A DNA stretch of 64,000 nucleotides from Gemmatimonadaceae bacterium (lineage in GTDB: Bacteria; Gemmatimonadota; Gemmatimonadetes; Gemmatimonadales; Gemmatimonadaceae): NCBI GenBank assembly GCA_019186945.1, contig JABAQJ010000005.1, positions 1 to 64,000 on the forward strand. The letters are read 5' to 3'. How positions within the stretch are numbered: the stretch's first letter is position 1; every line of letters begins with the position of its first letter. The notes under the pieces are model-generated. The model was not told the origin of the DNA, did no database searches, and saw only the letters and a list, made by a program, of their open reading frames with translations. Of the stretch, positions 37,053 through 46,647 are shown piece after piece. A program made the position numbers and the translations under genes.

Positions 37053-37940
37053 ATGCCACTCGTACCCATACTGCTTGGCGCCCTCACTGTGAGCGGCCTT
37101 GTGCTGGCAATCAGCTGGGCCAGAGCGAAGAACAAGCCTTCCGGCGGCTTCGTGCCGACGCCAAGGGAACTGCTCATCGGGTTCGTAACGAACTTCTTCG
37201 ACACGCTCGGCATCGGCTCGTTCGCTCCCACGACTGCGATCTTTCGCCTCTTCAGCATCGTACCAGACGAGCTGATTCCAGGCACGCTGATCGTGGGACA
37301 CGCCCTCCCGATCGTCGCTCAGGCCCTGTTCTTCGTCAGTACCATCGCGGTCGATCCGCTGCAGATGACGGCAATGATCGTTGCTTGTGTGGCAGGAGGC
37401 TGGCTGGGCGCTGGCGTCGTTGCCTCGCTCCCACGGCGCGCGGTGCAACTCGGAATGGGTTGTGCCCTGGCGATTGCCGCCGCGTTCATGCTCACCGGCA
37501 TGCTCGGCACCATGCCGACGGGTGGGACCGCACTGCATCTCAAGCCGCTCGCGTTTGCGATCGCGCTGGCCATCAGCGCTATTCTCGGCGCATTTCTGAC
37601 GCTCGGGATTGGCAACTACGCTCCGAGCTTGGTGACTTTCAGTCTATTGGGGATGGATCCCCGGGCGGCGTTTCCGATCATGATGGGATCCGGGGCCTTT
37701 GTCGGGACCATTGCCGGACTGAGGTTCGTGAAAGCCGGTCGATTTCACAGCCGCGTGGCGCTTGGTTTGACGCTCGGCGGAATCCCGGCGGTGATCGTCG
37801 CAGCAACGGTGGTCAAGTCAATGCCTCTTGGCGCGCTGCGCTGGCTGGTGGTGATCGTCGTCAGCTATGCATCGGTGACGCTGCTGCGAGCCGGCCTTCA
37901 AGGCCAGAGGACGCCGGAGCGCGCACAGGAAGCGGCGTGA
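37053..37940 (+). CDS. TauE/SafE family sulfite or anion exporter
   Basis: 295 residues, about eight membrane segments. The paired repeats typical of the family are visible, GFVTNFFDTLGIGSFAPTTAIF in the first half and GAFLTLGIGNYAPSLV in the second, each with a GIG motif. Members export organosulfonates, sulfite or sulfoacetate; substrate here is unknown. The gene stands alone after a 343-base gap and ends near a strong terminator shared with groEL. Confidence 0.85.
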   Translation: MPLVPILLGALTVSGLVLAISWARAKNKPSGGFVPTPRELLIGFVTNFFDTLGIGSFAPTTAIFRLFSIVPDELIPGTLIVGHALPIVAQALFFVSTIAVDPLQMTAMIVACVAGGWLGAGVVASLPRRAVQLGMGCALAIAAAFMLTGMLGTMPTGGTALHLKPLAFAIALAISAILGAFLTLGIGNYAPSLVTFSLLGMDPRAAFPIMMGSGAFVGTIAGLRFVKAGRFHSRVALGLTLGGIPAVIVAATVVKSMPLGALRWLVVIVVSYASVTLLRAGLQGQRTPERAQEAA

Positions 37941-38002
37941 CGATTGGGGCTCGGTGAGAACCGAACTGGATCCGCTGGGACAAGGTCCAGTCTGCTGAAC
38001 AG

Positions 38003-38038
38003 GAAAGAGGCGGGTCGCCTGAGCGACCCGCCTCTTTC
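38003..38038. terminator. Bidirectional terminator between tauE-family gene and groEL
   Basis: A perfect 16-pair inverted repeat (GAAAGAGGCGGGTCGC / GCGACCCGCCTCTTTC) with the 4-base loop CTGA. The plus strand ends in CTCTTTCTG and the minus strand in GCCTCTTTCCTG, so there are short T runs in both directions. It separates the convergent ends at 37940 and 38056. Confidence 0.85.
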
Positions 38039-38055
38039 TGTGGTGATGGTTCGGC

Positions 38056-39711
<1,656 letters not shown>

Positions 39712-39799
39712 TCAGAGTGATGTGGGGCTCGGTGTCGCGCTGCAGTCGAGCGCGGGGCGAGCAAAGAGTGGAGCGTTGGGCGGTGACCTCAGGAGCGGC

Positions 39800-40108
39800 T
39801 CAGTTGATGACGGCGAGGACGTCAGTCTCGCGCAGGATAAGCAGGGTCTCGCCATCCACCGTGACTTCGGTTCCGCTGTACTTCCCGTACAACACCTTGT
39901 CGCCGTTCTTCAGCTCCATCGGCACCCGCTTTCCATCCTCGAATCGACCGGGCCCGACGGCCACGATTTCGCCCTGCTGTGGCTTTTCCTTGGCAGTATC
40001 CGGGATGTACAGACCGCCCCGCATCGTCTCCGCTTCCTCCATCGCCTTTACGACGACGCGATCGGCAAGCGGCGCCACCTTCGTGGCTGCGGTGCTCTTG
40101 GCACTCAT
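39800..40108 (-). CDS. groES: Co-chaperonin GroES
   Basis: 102 residues from ATG 40108, behind a GGAGGG ribosome-binding site. The body has [40 protein letters not shown] and the [14 protein letters not shown] mobile-loop and roof strands. GroES caps GroEL. The N-terminal [10 protein letters not shown] is slightly longer than in E. coli. Transcription is under the perfect CIRCE operator at 40157-40183. Confidence 0.97.
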   Translation of the reverse strand: MSAKSTAATKVAPLADRVVVKAMEEAETMRGGLYIPDTAKEKPQQGEIVAVGPGRFEDGKRVPMELKNGDKVLYGKYSGTEVTVDGETLLILRETDVLAVIN

Positions 40109-40156
40109 AGGTTTCAGCCCTCCGTCTTTGAGTTGAATTGATGCCATCGAAGCTCA

Positions 40157-40183
40157 TTAGCACTCAGCAAGAATGAGTGCTAA
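40157..40183 (-). promoter_or_regulatory. CIRCE operator for HrcA
   Basis: TTAGCACTC (40157-40165), nine spacer bases, GAGTGCTAA (40175-40183): exact consensus in both arms. It sits between the groES promoter and the start codon, so HrcA binding should block transcription. hrcA is not in this window. Confidence 0.97.
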
Positions 40184-40192
40184 TGAATTGGA

Positions 40193-40221
40193 AACGTACC
40201 CGCGGGAGAAACGTGAGTCAA
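40193..40221 (-). promoter_or_regulatory. groES-groEL promoter
   Basis: Read on the minus strand: TTGACT (40221-40216), 17-base spacer, TACGTT (40198-40193), followed by the CIRCE operator within ten bases. The spacing is ideal for a sigma-70-type polymerase, and the position next to CIRCE supports it. Confidence 0.75.
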
Positions 40222-40370
40222 GTGTCGGGTGCAGGCATCTGACTTCCCGTAAGTATCTATATCACCGCATGTTATGACCATACTGGCAACGGCGCTTGCT
40301 CCCGCCCCCAGGCATCTGCGGAAATGCTGCTCTTGACGCTAGCAACGCTTCGATTCGCGGGCTCGCGGAC

Positions 40371-41159
40371 CTAGACTGAACCTTGCCTGCTGGCGATCAG
40401 GTCATAGGCAATCTGCAGCCCCTGGAGTGTCAGGTGGGGCTCGACGCGATCGATCTCCCGGCAATGCGGAGCGAGCAGCGCGGCCAGTCCTCCCGTAGCC
40501 ACGACGAGCGGCACTCGCGAATCGGGCCATTCCCGTTTTATGCGCCTGACGAGACCATCGGCTGCCTCGGCGCTACCGAGGACGACACCGGAGCGGATGC
40601 AGTCCTCTGTTCGCCGACCGATGACCCGGTCCGGGGCCGTCAGCTCGGTCGCCGGCAGCTTCGACGTTCGTCGCACCAGCGTTTCGAGCGCCGTGCGCAG
40701 CCCGGGAGCAATGACGCCCCCAAGAAACACTCCGTCGGATGTGATGCAGTCGAATGTCGTGGCCGTGCCCAGGTCGACGACAATCGTATCCCGCTTGAAG
40801 ATCCGACTGGCTGCGAGCGTGTTGATGATTCGGTCCGCGCCTACAGTGAGCGGCTCGAGGACGTCGAGCGTAATCGGGAGCGGCGAGCGCGCATCCACGA
40901 GAACCGGGGGCTTCCCCGAGAGCTGCGCGCACGCCTCGACGAGCGATTCGGTCAGCGCTGGCACCACCGATCCGATCGCCGTTCCCGCGACGGCCGTGCC
41001 AAGGATGCCGGCACCGCTCAAGAGGCCGCGGATCAACAGCAGGAGTTCGTCCGGCGTACGAGAGACATCCGTGACGACACGCCAGTGGTGGCGGAGCTCA
41101 GTACCGGAAAAGAGACCGAGAGTCGTCTCGGTGTTGCCGACGTCAAGTACGAGGATCAT
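40371..41159 (-). CDS. coaX: Type III pantothenate kinase
   Basis: 262 residues from ATG 41159. Motifs are MILVLDVGNTETTLG (phosphate-binding), VGADRIINTLAA and VVDLGTATTFDCI, all typical of CoaX, which phosphorylates pantothenate in the first step of CoA synthesis and needs a monovalent cation. The start lies 17 bases inside the birA reading frame, so birA-coaX are coupled, a common pairing. A longer frame to 41204 is less likely. Confidence 0.93.
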   Translation of the reverse strand: MILVLDVGNTETTLGLFSGTELRHHWRVVTDVSRTPDELLLLIRGLLSGAGILGTAVAGTAIGSVVPALTESLVEACAQLSGKPPVLVDARSPLPITLDVLEPLTVGADRIINTLAASRIFKRDTIVVDLGTATTFDCITSDGVFLGGVIAPGLRTALETLVRRTSKLPATELTAPDRVIGRRTEDCIRSGVVLGSAEAADGLVRRIKREWPDSRVPLVVATGGLAALLAPHCREIDRVEPHLTLQGLQIAYDLIASRQGSV

Positions 41160-41913
41160 GGGGCAAAGGCTCCAAGACGAGCGAACCGCTTCCGAACCGA
41201 TCAATTCCGGTGGGCCCGGCGATCAAAATGTGTCCCTCGGCATCGATTCCCGCGACGCGCCCAGCCGCTGGCGTGAGCGCCACACGACCGCGCGCCAGGT
41301 CTCGCTCCGCGAACGCGGAGAGTTCAGACTCGGTCAGGATGCCAGTCGACTGGGCTGCTTCGCGAACCGCAGGGAGCACTGCTTCGAGCAGCCTGACGCG
41401 ATCCGGGTCGCAAAGCGCTGCCGCTCCGTCGATCTCCGCAGGCAGGCGCACGTTGATCCCGACCCCGATCGCCACCCACTCCGGCCGTCCGGCAGTCCAC
41501 CGCACTTCCGCCAGCACACCCGCCAACTTGCCAGCGCCGACATACAGGTCGTTCGGCCATTTCAGTCGCACGGGTGCCGTGGCATAGCGATCGAGTACGC
41601 GTGCCAGGCACAGGCCCACGCGAAGGGATAGCACCCGCAAAGCGGCGCGATCCTCCAGTCGTTCGATCAGCGTGAACCAGACGCCGGCTCCCGATGCGGA
41701 CGACCAGCGTCGCCCGCCCCGTCCCCTTCCGGCCGTCTGACGGTCCGCCAGCACCAGCGTGCCAGCTTCCGCACCGCCAGATGCCAGGACATGTCCGACA
41801 TCCATGGTTGAGCTGACGGAACAGTACAGCGCCACGCGCGGCATGCCAAGCCGTACCCGCAAGGACTCCGCGTCGCGACCGTCGTAGAGTGCCACCTGTG
41901 ACACGAGTGTCAC
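41143..41913 (-). CDS. birA: Biotin-[acetyl-CoA-carboxylase] ligase, no DNA-binding domain
   Basis: 256 residues. VSSTMDV, ADRQTAGRGRGGRRWSSASGAGVWFTL, KWPNDL and GVGINV are the biotin protein ligase motifs. It forms biotinoyl-AMP and attaches biotin to carboxyl carrier protein. There is no winged-helix N-terminal domain, so it is a ligase without repressor function. I take GTG 41913 as start because it overlaps the uppP stop (GTGA); an ATG at 41844 is an alternative. The C-terminal domain (SHELSAF.. GRVAGIDAEGHIL) is the usual SH3-like cap. Confidence 0.88.
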   Translation of the reverse strand: MTLVSQVALYDGRDAESLRVRLGMPRVALYCSVSSTMDVGHVLASGGAEAGTLVLADRQTAGRGRGGRRWSSASGAGVWFTLIERLEDRAALRVLSLRVGLCLARVLDRYATAPVRLKWPNDLYVGAGKLAGVLAEVRWTAGRPEWVAIGVGINVRLPAEIDGAAALCDPDRVRLLEAVLPAVREAAQSTGILTESELSAFAERDLARGRVALTPAAGRVAGIDAEGHILIAGPTGIDRFGSGSLVLEPLPHDPRT

Positions 41914-42710
41914 GTCCGGATCGCGATCAGCAGCAGTACCGCGGCGCCCAAAAGCAGGCGATACAACGCAAACACACCGTACGACCGGTGGGAGACGTAG
42001 CGGAGCAGGATCGCGATCGCAAGCCAGCTGCTTACTGCCGCGGCCAGGATACCGATGACGATCGGCGGGGATATCCCCTCCCCCACTGCCTCCGGCACCT
42101 TGAAGACGGCGGCCCCGGCCGTCGCCGGCATGCTGAGCAGAAACGAAAATACCGCTGCGCTCTGGCGATCGAGCCGAAGCAGGCGCGCACCCGTGATCGT
42201 GGTTCCGGAGCGGGAGACACCGGGAATCAACGCGAACGCCTGAGCAACGCCGATGAACACGGCGTCCCGCCAACGCATCGTGCCTAACGTGCGATCGGTT
42301 GCGCACTGCCGATCGACAACCCAAAGTGCGATGCCCATCAGCATCAGCATCAACGCAATCAACCCCGGCGAACGAAATGCCGTTTCGGCCTTCTCCTCCA
42401 GCAGAATCCCCGCTACCGCGACGGGGATCGTCGCCACGACGAGGAACACGACGCGCCACTCCTCCGGGGTCTCAACCCGACGCCGTTCAAGGATTCCGAA
42501 CCCGGAACGGGTCAGCGCCACCCACTCTGCGCGAAAATACCAGAGCACGGCAACGAGCGTCCCCAGGTGCAACGCCACATCGAACGCCAACCCCGGGTCT
42601 TTCCAGCCAAAAATCCACGGCGTCAACGTGAGATGCGCGGAACTGCTGATCGGCAGGAACTCCGACAGTCCCTGCACGAGTCCCAGCACCAGTGCTTGAT
42701 AGATCGGCAT
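41910..42710 (-). CDS. uppP: Undecaprenyl-diphosphatase UppP/BacA
   Basis: 266 residues with about eight membrane segments. QGLSEFLPISSSAHL (about 14-28) and PGVSRSGTTITGA are the two catalytic regions. The enzyme recycles the lipid carrier of cell-wall and O-antigen synthesis and gives bacitracin tolerance when overproduced. It overlaps birA (GTGA) and begins 26 bases after bshA. The CGTTAGG heptamer encodes TLGTM. Confidence 0.95.
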   Translation of the reverse strand: MPIYQALVLGLVQGLSEFLPISSSAHLTLTPWIFGWKDPGLAFDVALHLGTLVAVLWYFRAEWVALTRSGFGILERRRVETPEEWRVVFLVVATIPVAVAGILLEEKAETAFRSPGLIALMLMLMGIALWVVDRQCATDRTLGTMRWRDAVFIGVAQAFALIPGVSRSGTTITGARLLRLDRQSAAVFSFLLSMPATAGAAVFKVPEAVGEGISPPIVIGILAAAVSSWLAIAILLRYVSHRSYGVFALYRLLLGAAVLLLIAIRT

Positions 42711-42736
42711 GAAGAATCTTCAGGGCGTGAGGTCGC

Positions 42737-43876
42737 TCAGACGCCCACGGCGTGGATGGCCTCTTCGTACAGAGCTTCATACTGCGGGACTATCAGGTCG
42801 CGCGAGAAACGTGCGCGGGCATCCGCAGCGGCCCGTTCGGCGAATGCGCGGTGTCGCGCAGGATCACCGAGGATCGCCAGCGCGGCGCTCGCCATGCCAT
42901 CGATGTCGCCGACCGGACACAACGTTCCGGTTTCGCCTTCGGAGACGACTTCCGGCAATCCGCCGGCGCGACTCCCCACCACGGGAACGCCGCAAGCCAA
43001 AGCCTCGAGCGCACTGAGACCAAAGGACTCGCGGTCGGATGGAAGCAGGAACAGATCGGACCCCGCGAGCAACGGGGCCACGGCATCGATACGACCGAGG
43101 AACTGCACGTCCGCATCGACACCTAACGCGCGGGCCTCTTCCTCGGCGTCGACCCTGTCCGGCCCGTCTCCAACCATCACCAGCGTCGACGGCATCTCGG
43201 ATCGGACCTTCGCGAAAATCCGCACGACATCCCGCACGCGCTTGACCGCTCGAAAGTTCGAGATGTGTGTCAGCACTTTTCGCCCCGCAGCCTGCTCTCG
43301 CAGAACCGGTTCGTAGCGGTCGCGCACGTAGACATCTGGATCGATGAAATTGTGGATGACGACAACGTCACAACCGGTACATCCGAAGGTATAGATCGTC
43401 TCCTCTCGCAGAAAACGCGACACCGCGCTGATACGCGTCGAACGTTCGATGGAGAACTTGGTGATCGGATGAAAGGACCGATCCTGACCGACAATCGTGA
43501 TATCGGTACCGTGCAGGGTCGTAACCACCGCGACATCGCGATGCCCAAGGTCGCGCAGCATCTCGCGCGCAATCCACGCGCTCGTCGCGTGGGGAATGGC
43601 ATAGTGGACATGGAGCAGGTCCAGCTTGTGCGTCATCGCGACCTCATGCATCCGAACGGCGAGGGCGAGGTCGTAGGGCGGATACTCGAAGAGCGGATAG
43701 CGACCGACGTCGACTTCGTGAAAAAAGACGCCCGGCAGAAAGTTCGGGAGCCTGAACGGCTGCTGGTACGTGATGAAGTGGACTTCATGCCCCCGTTGGG
43801 CCAGCGCGATGCCCAGCTCGGTGGCCATGGCCCCGGAACCGCCGTACGTCGGATAACACGTAATCCCGATGTTCAC
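42737..43876 (-). CDS. bshA: BshA-type glycosyltransferase, N-acetylglucosaminyl malate synthase
   Basis: 379 residues from GTG 43876, which overlaps the miaA stop (GTGA) and follows a GGAGAG at a suitable distance. The start MNIGITCYPTYGGSGAMATELG and the lengths fit BshA closely. GT4 motifs are LLHVHYAIPHATSA, RISAVSRFL, HISNFRAVKRV and ESFGLSALEALACGVPVVGS. BshA joins N-acetylglucosamine to malate, the first step of bacillithiol synthesis. bshB and bshC are not here, so the thiol itself is inferred. Positions between miaA and uppP are shared with other bacteria. Confidence 0.85.
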   Translation of the reverse strand: MNIGITCYPTYGGSGAMATELGIALAQRGHEVHFITYQQPFRLPNFLPGVFFHEVDVGRYPLFEYPPYDLALAVRMHEVAMTHKLDLLHVHYAIPHATSAWIAREMLRDLGHRDVAVVTTLHGTDITIVGQDRSFHPITKFSIERSTRISAVSRFLREETIYTFGCTGCDVVVIHNFIDPDVYVRDRYEPVLREQAAGRKVLTHISNFRAVKRVRDVVRIFAKVRSEMPSTLVMVGDGPDRVDAEEEARALGVDADVQFLGRIDAVAPLLAGSDLFLLPSDRESFGLSALEALACGVPVVGSRAGGLPEVVSEGETGTLCPVGDIDGMASAALAILGDPARHRAFAERAAADARARFSRDLIVPQYEALYEEAIHAVGV

Positions 43877-44796
43877 ACGCTCTCTCCATTCCACCACGCA
43901 CGCGCGATTCGCATCACGTCGGGTTCTGAGGGATTGACTGCAGTCACTATCGCGTCGCTAAGCTGGTGCCGAAACCAGGTGCGCTGCCGTTTCGCGTATT
44001 GTCGTGTCGCTACAATCGTTCGGGAAACGGCAACATCGACGGGAAGCCCGCCCAGCACGGCCTTGCGCATGACGCCATATCCGGTAGCACTCCACGCCGG
44101 CGAGGACGACGGTACTGTTGCCGCAAGACTCGCCACCTCGGAGAGCCATCCTCGATCGAGCATCTCGTGCACGCGTCGCTCGATTCGACCGGCCAACGAC
44201 GCTCCCGGATCGACGACAAGATAGCGGGCGGCCAGACGTGCCGCCCGCCCGGCAGTAGTCCTGTAGCTGTCCGACAGTCGCTGCCCCGCCAGCAGCGCGG
44301 TCTCGACCGCTCGAAGCAACTGCGTCCGGCCGAGGTGTGCCCGGGAAGGATCCAGCGCCTCGCACCACCGGCGCAGCTCTGGCGTCGAATAGCGTGCCAG
44401 CTCGATCTCGAGCTCAGAGCGCCGTACCGGATCCAGGGATGGAACAGCTGCCAGCGGTTCGACCAGAGCGCGGATGTAGAAGCCCGTGCCACCGACCACC
44501 AGCGGGTGACGGCCCAACCGCTCGATCTCGTTCAGCCACGTTCCCCGCGCGGACGCGGCCCACACGGTCGCCGAAACCCGTGTGACGGGATCCGCCAAGT
44601 CAATCCCGAAGTGCGGAACACGCGCGCGCTCGGCGACGGAAGGTTTCGCCGTTCCGATATCGAAACCGCGATAGACCTGCCGCGAATCCGCGCTGACTAT
44701 GGCGGCGCCCACCGCTTCCGCCAGCTGCATCGCGATAGCGGACTTGCCGGCGGCAGTTGGACCGACAATGATGCGGAGTTCGGCGTGCGATGACAT
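43873..44796 (-). CDS. miaA: tRNA dimethylallyltransferase MiaA
   Basis: 307 residues from ATG 44796. P-loop VGPTAAGKSAIAM (about 11-23), SADSRQVYRGFDIGTAKP, VGGTGFYIRAL and TRQYAKRQRTWFRHQ are all diagnostic. The enzyme adds an isopentenyl group to A37 of tRNAs that read UNN codons. It is 25 bases from mutL, a common neighbour in many phyla, and overlaps bshA. The longer upstream frame is not used because no family match precedes the ATG. Confidence 0.95.
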   Translation of the reverse strand: MSSHAELRIIVGPTAAGKSAIAMQLAEAVGAAIVSADSRQVYRGFDIGTAKPSVAERARVPHFGIDLADPVTRVSATVWAASARGTWLNEIERLGRHPLVVGGTGFYIRALVEPLAAVPSLDPVRRSELEIELARYSTPELRRWCEALDPSRAHLGRTQLLRAVETALLAGQRLSDSYRTTAGRAARLAARYLVVDPGASLAGRIERRVHEMLDRGWLSEVASLAATVPSSSPAWSATGYGVMRKAVLGGLPVDVAVSRTIVATRQYAKRQRTWFRHQLSDAIVTAVNPSEPDVMRIARAWWNGESV

Positions 44797-44821
44797 CGGG
44801 AAGGATCCGCGCCACTTGCGG

Positions 44822-46546
44822 CTAGCGTCGTCCAAATCGGCGATCGAGCTCATCCCAGCCCAGCCGCACGATGGTCGAACGACCGTGCACGTCATGCGCG
44901 GGGAGCGAGGTCGAGGCAAGTCCGCGCACGAGGGTCGTCATTTCCGCTTCCGAGAGCAGGTCGCCGGCCTTGATCGCCGCCTTGCAGGCCACAGTGGCCA
45001 ACAGACGCTCGTGGCGCGCGTGCGCGGTCGGCACCCGATCGCCGGCGAGACTCGCCAGGGTCTCGCGAAGGCAGCGAAGTGCATCGAAGCGGCGGTGGGG
45101 GTACGGGACGGCGTGTACGATAACGCTCGATCCTCCGAACGCCTCGATCTCGAATCCGAGGCGGCGGAGCGGATCGGCGGCTGCCTCCATGGCCTCGCTC
45201 TCGTCGGCGCTCAAATGGACGGTTTCCGGCAGCAGCAACCGTTGCGACGTAGCAGACCCGGACTCGATCTCGCGAGCGAAACGCTCGTAGAGAATGCGCT
45301 CGTGCGCCGAGTGCTGATCGATCAGGATGACGCCATCGTCGGATTCGTAGACGATGTAGGTACGCCGCAGCTGGCGGAGTGAAGGGAGCGCCGCCGGATC
45401 GTCCGTCGTCGGTGCAGTCGCCGATGCGGTGCCAGGAACGACGCACTGGAACAGCGGACCGGCCGCCAGGTCGGAGGGCAGCGGCGGTCGATCGATCGAT
45501 ACGTCAGACTGGAGCGGCCAATCGATGGCACGGCGAATCCCGCCAAAGGCCGCCGCCGCGCTGGGCGAGCCTAACGCCCTGCGGACCGCGAACTCGATGG
45601 CGCGCTCCACGCTCCATCGATCGTGAAACCTGACCTCCGCCTTGGCCGGGTGCACATTGACGTCGACCGCGTCGCCCGGCAGAGTGACTTCGAGGAACAG
45701 GGACGGCCGCAGACCCGGTGCGAGTGTCGTGCGATAGGCGCTCTCGGCCGCGCGGACGCACCCGGTGTCGCGAACCGGGCGCCCGTTGATCAACAGGGCG
45801 ATGCGGCGCGATGCGGAGCCGACGTCGGCCGGTCGCTCGACGAGTCCCCGGACACGGATCGGACCAAGGACGGCATCGACGTCCACGAAACGCTGGGCGT
45901 ACTCGTTCCCCCAGATAGCCGCAATTCGCTCGCGAAGCGAACGCGACGGCGCGAGCGCCAGCGCCTTTCGCCCATCGTGCGTCGCGGTCAAATGCAGATC
46001 GCGGCGGACGAGGGCGACGGTCACAAGCGTTTCGGCGATCGCTCGCCATTCGGCGCGCGCACTGCGCAGGAATTTCCGTCGCGCGGGAGTGTTGTAGAAG
46101 AGCTGCCCGACCGTGACCGTGGTACCCCGTTGCCGAGCGGCACTTTCCTCGCCGACCACATGGCCTCCTTCGGCCCGTACCAGAACTGCCGTCCCATCCT
46201 CGGCGGCTGTCAATAGCTGCAACCTGGAGACAGAGCAGATGGCGGGAAGCGCCTCGCCCCGAAATCCGAAGGAGCCGACGCCGACCAGATCGGTGATGCT
46301 GCGGATCTTCGAGGTCGCGTGTCGCGACAGCGCCAGTCTCGCGTCCTCCGGATCCATGCCAGCGCCATTGTCGCTGACGCGAATCAGCGTGCGTCCGCCG
46401 TCCTCGACGACGATGTCGATCGAGCTTGCGCCGGCGTCGAGCGCATTTTCCACGAGCTCCTTGACCGCCGATGCCGGCCGTTCAACGACTTCGCCGGCCG
46501 CGATCTGATCGGCGACTTCGCTGCTCAGGACTGCTATTCTCGTCAT
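44822..46546 (-). CDS. mutL: DNA mismatch repair protein MutL with endonuclease motif
   Basis: 574 residues from ATG 46546. The GHKL ATPase domain carries SSEVADQIAAGEVVERPASAVKELVENALDAG, DNGAGM and GFRGEAL. A Pro/Ala/Asp-rich linker (about 345-390) leads to the C-terminal domain with IDQHSAHERILYE (409-421), the DQHA(X)2E(X)4E endonuclease motif with Ser in place of Ala. This suggests a nicking MutL of the kind found in bacteria without MutH. mutS is not in the window. A CGTTAGG heptamer lies at RALGSP. Confidence 0.95.
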   Translation of the reverse strand: MTRIAVLSSEVADQIAAGEVVERPASAVKELVENALDAGASSIDIVVEDGGRTLIRVSDNGAGMDPEDARLALSRHATSKIRSITDLVGVGSFGFRGEALPAICSVSRLQLLTAAEDGTAVLVRAEGGHVVGEESAARQRGTTVTVGQLFYNTPARRKFLRSARAEWRAIAETLVTVALVRRDLHLTATHDGRKALALAPSRSLRERIAAIWGNEYAQRFVDVDAVLGPIRVRGLVERPADVGSASRRIALLINGRPVRDTGCVRAAESAYRTTLAPGLRPSLFLEVTLPGDAVDVNVHPAKAEVRFHDRWSVERAIEFAVRRALGSPSAAAAFGGIRRAIDWPLQSDVSIDRPPLPSDLAAGPLFQCVVPGTASATAPTTDDPAALPSLRQLRRTYIVYESDDGVILIDQHSAHERILYERFAREIESGSATSQRLLLPETVHLSADESEAMEAAADPLRRLGFEIEAFGGSSVIVHAVPYPHRRFDALRCLRETLASLAGDRVPTAHARHERLLATVACKAAIKAGDLLSEAEMTTLVRGLASTSLPAHDVHGRSTIVRLGWDELDRRFGRR

Positions 46547-46647
46547 GACGGCGAGTGCACGTGTATCGGGTTCGAGCGCGCAGCCGGCGCGAGTGACGAA
46601 CCTAAGGACCAGCGATGGATGACTCAACGGCGTCGGGTCCGATCCCG

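Noticed and set aside
43265..44224. A 319-codon plus-strand frame opposite bshA and miaA
   Set aside because: Both opposite genes have full family signatures and normal lengths, and the plus-strand product looks like random composition.
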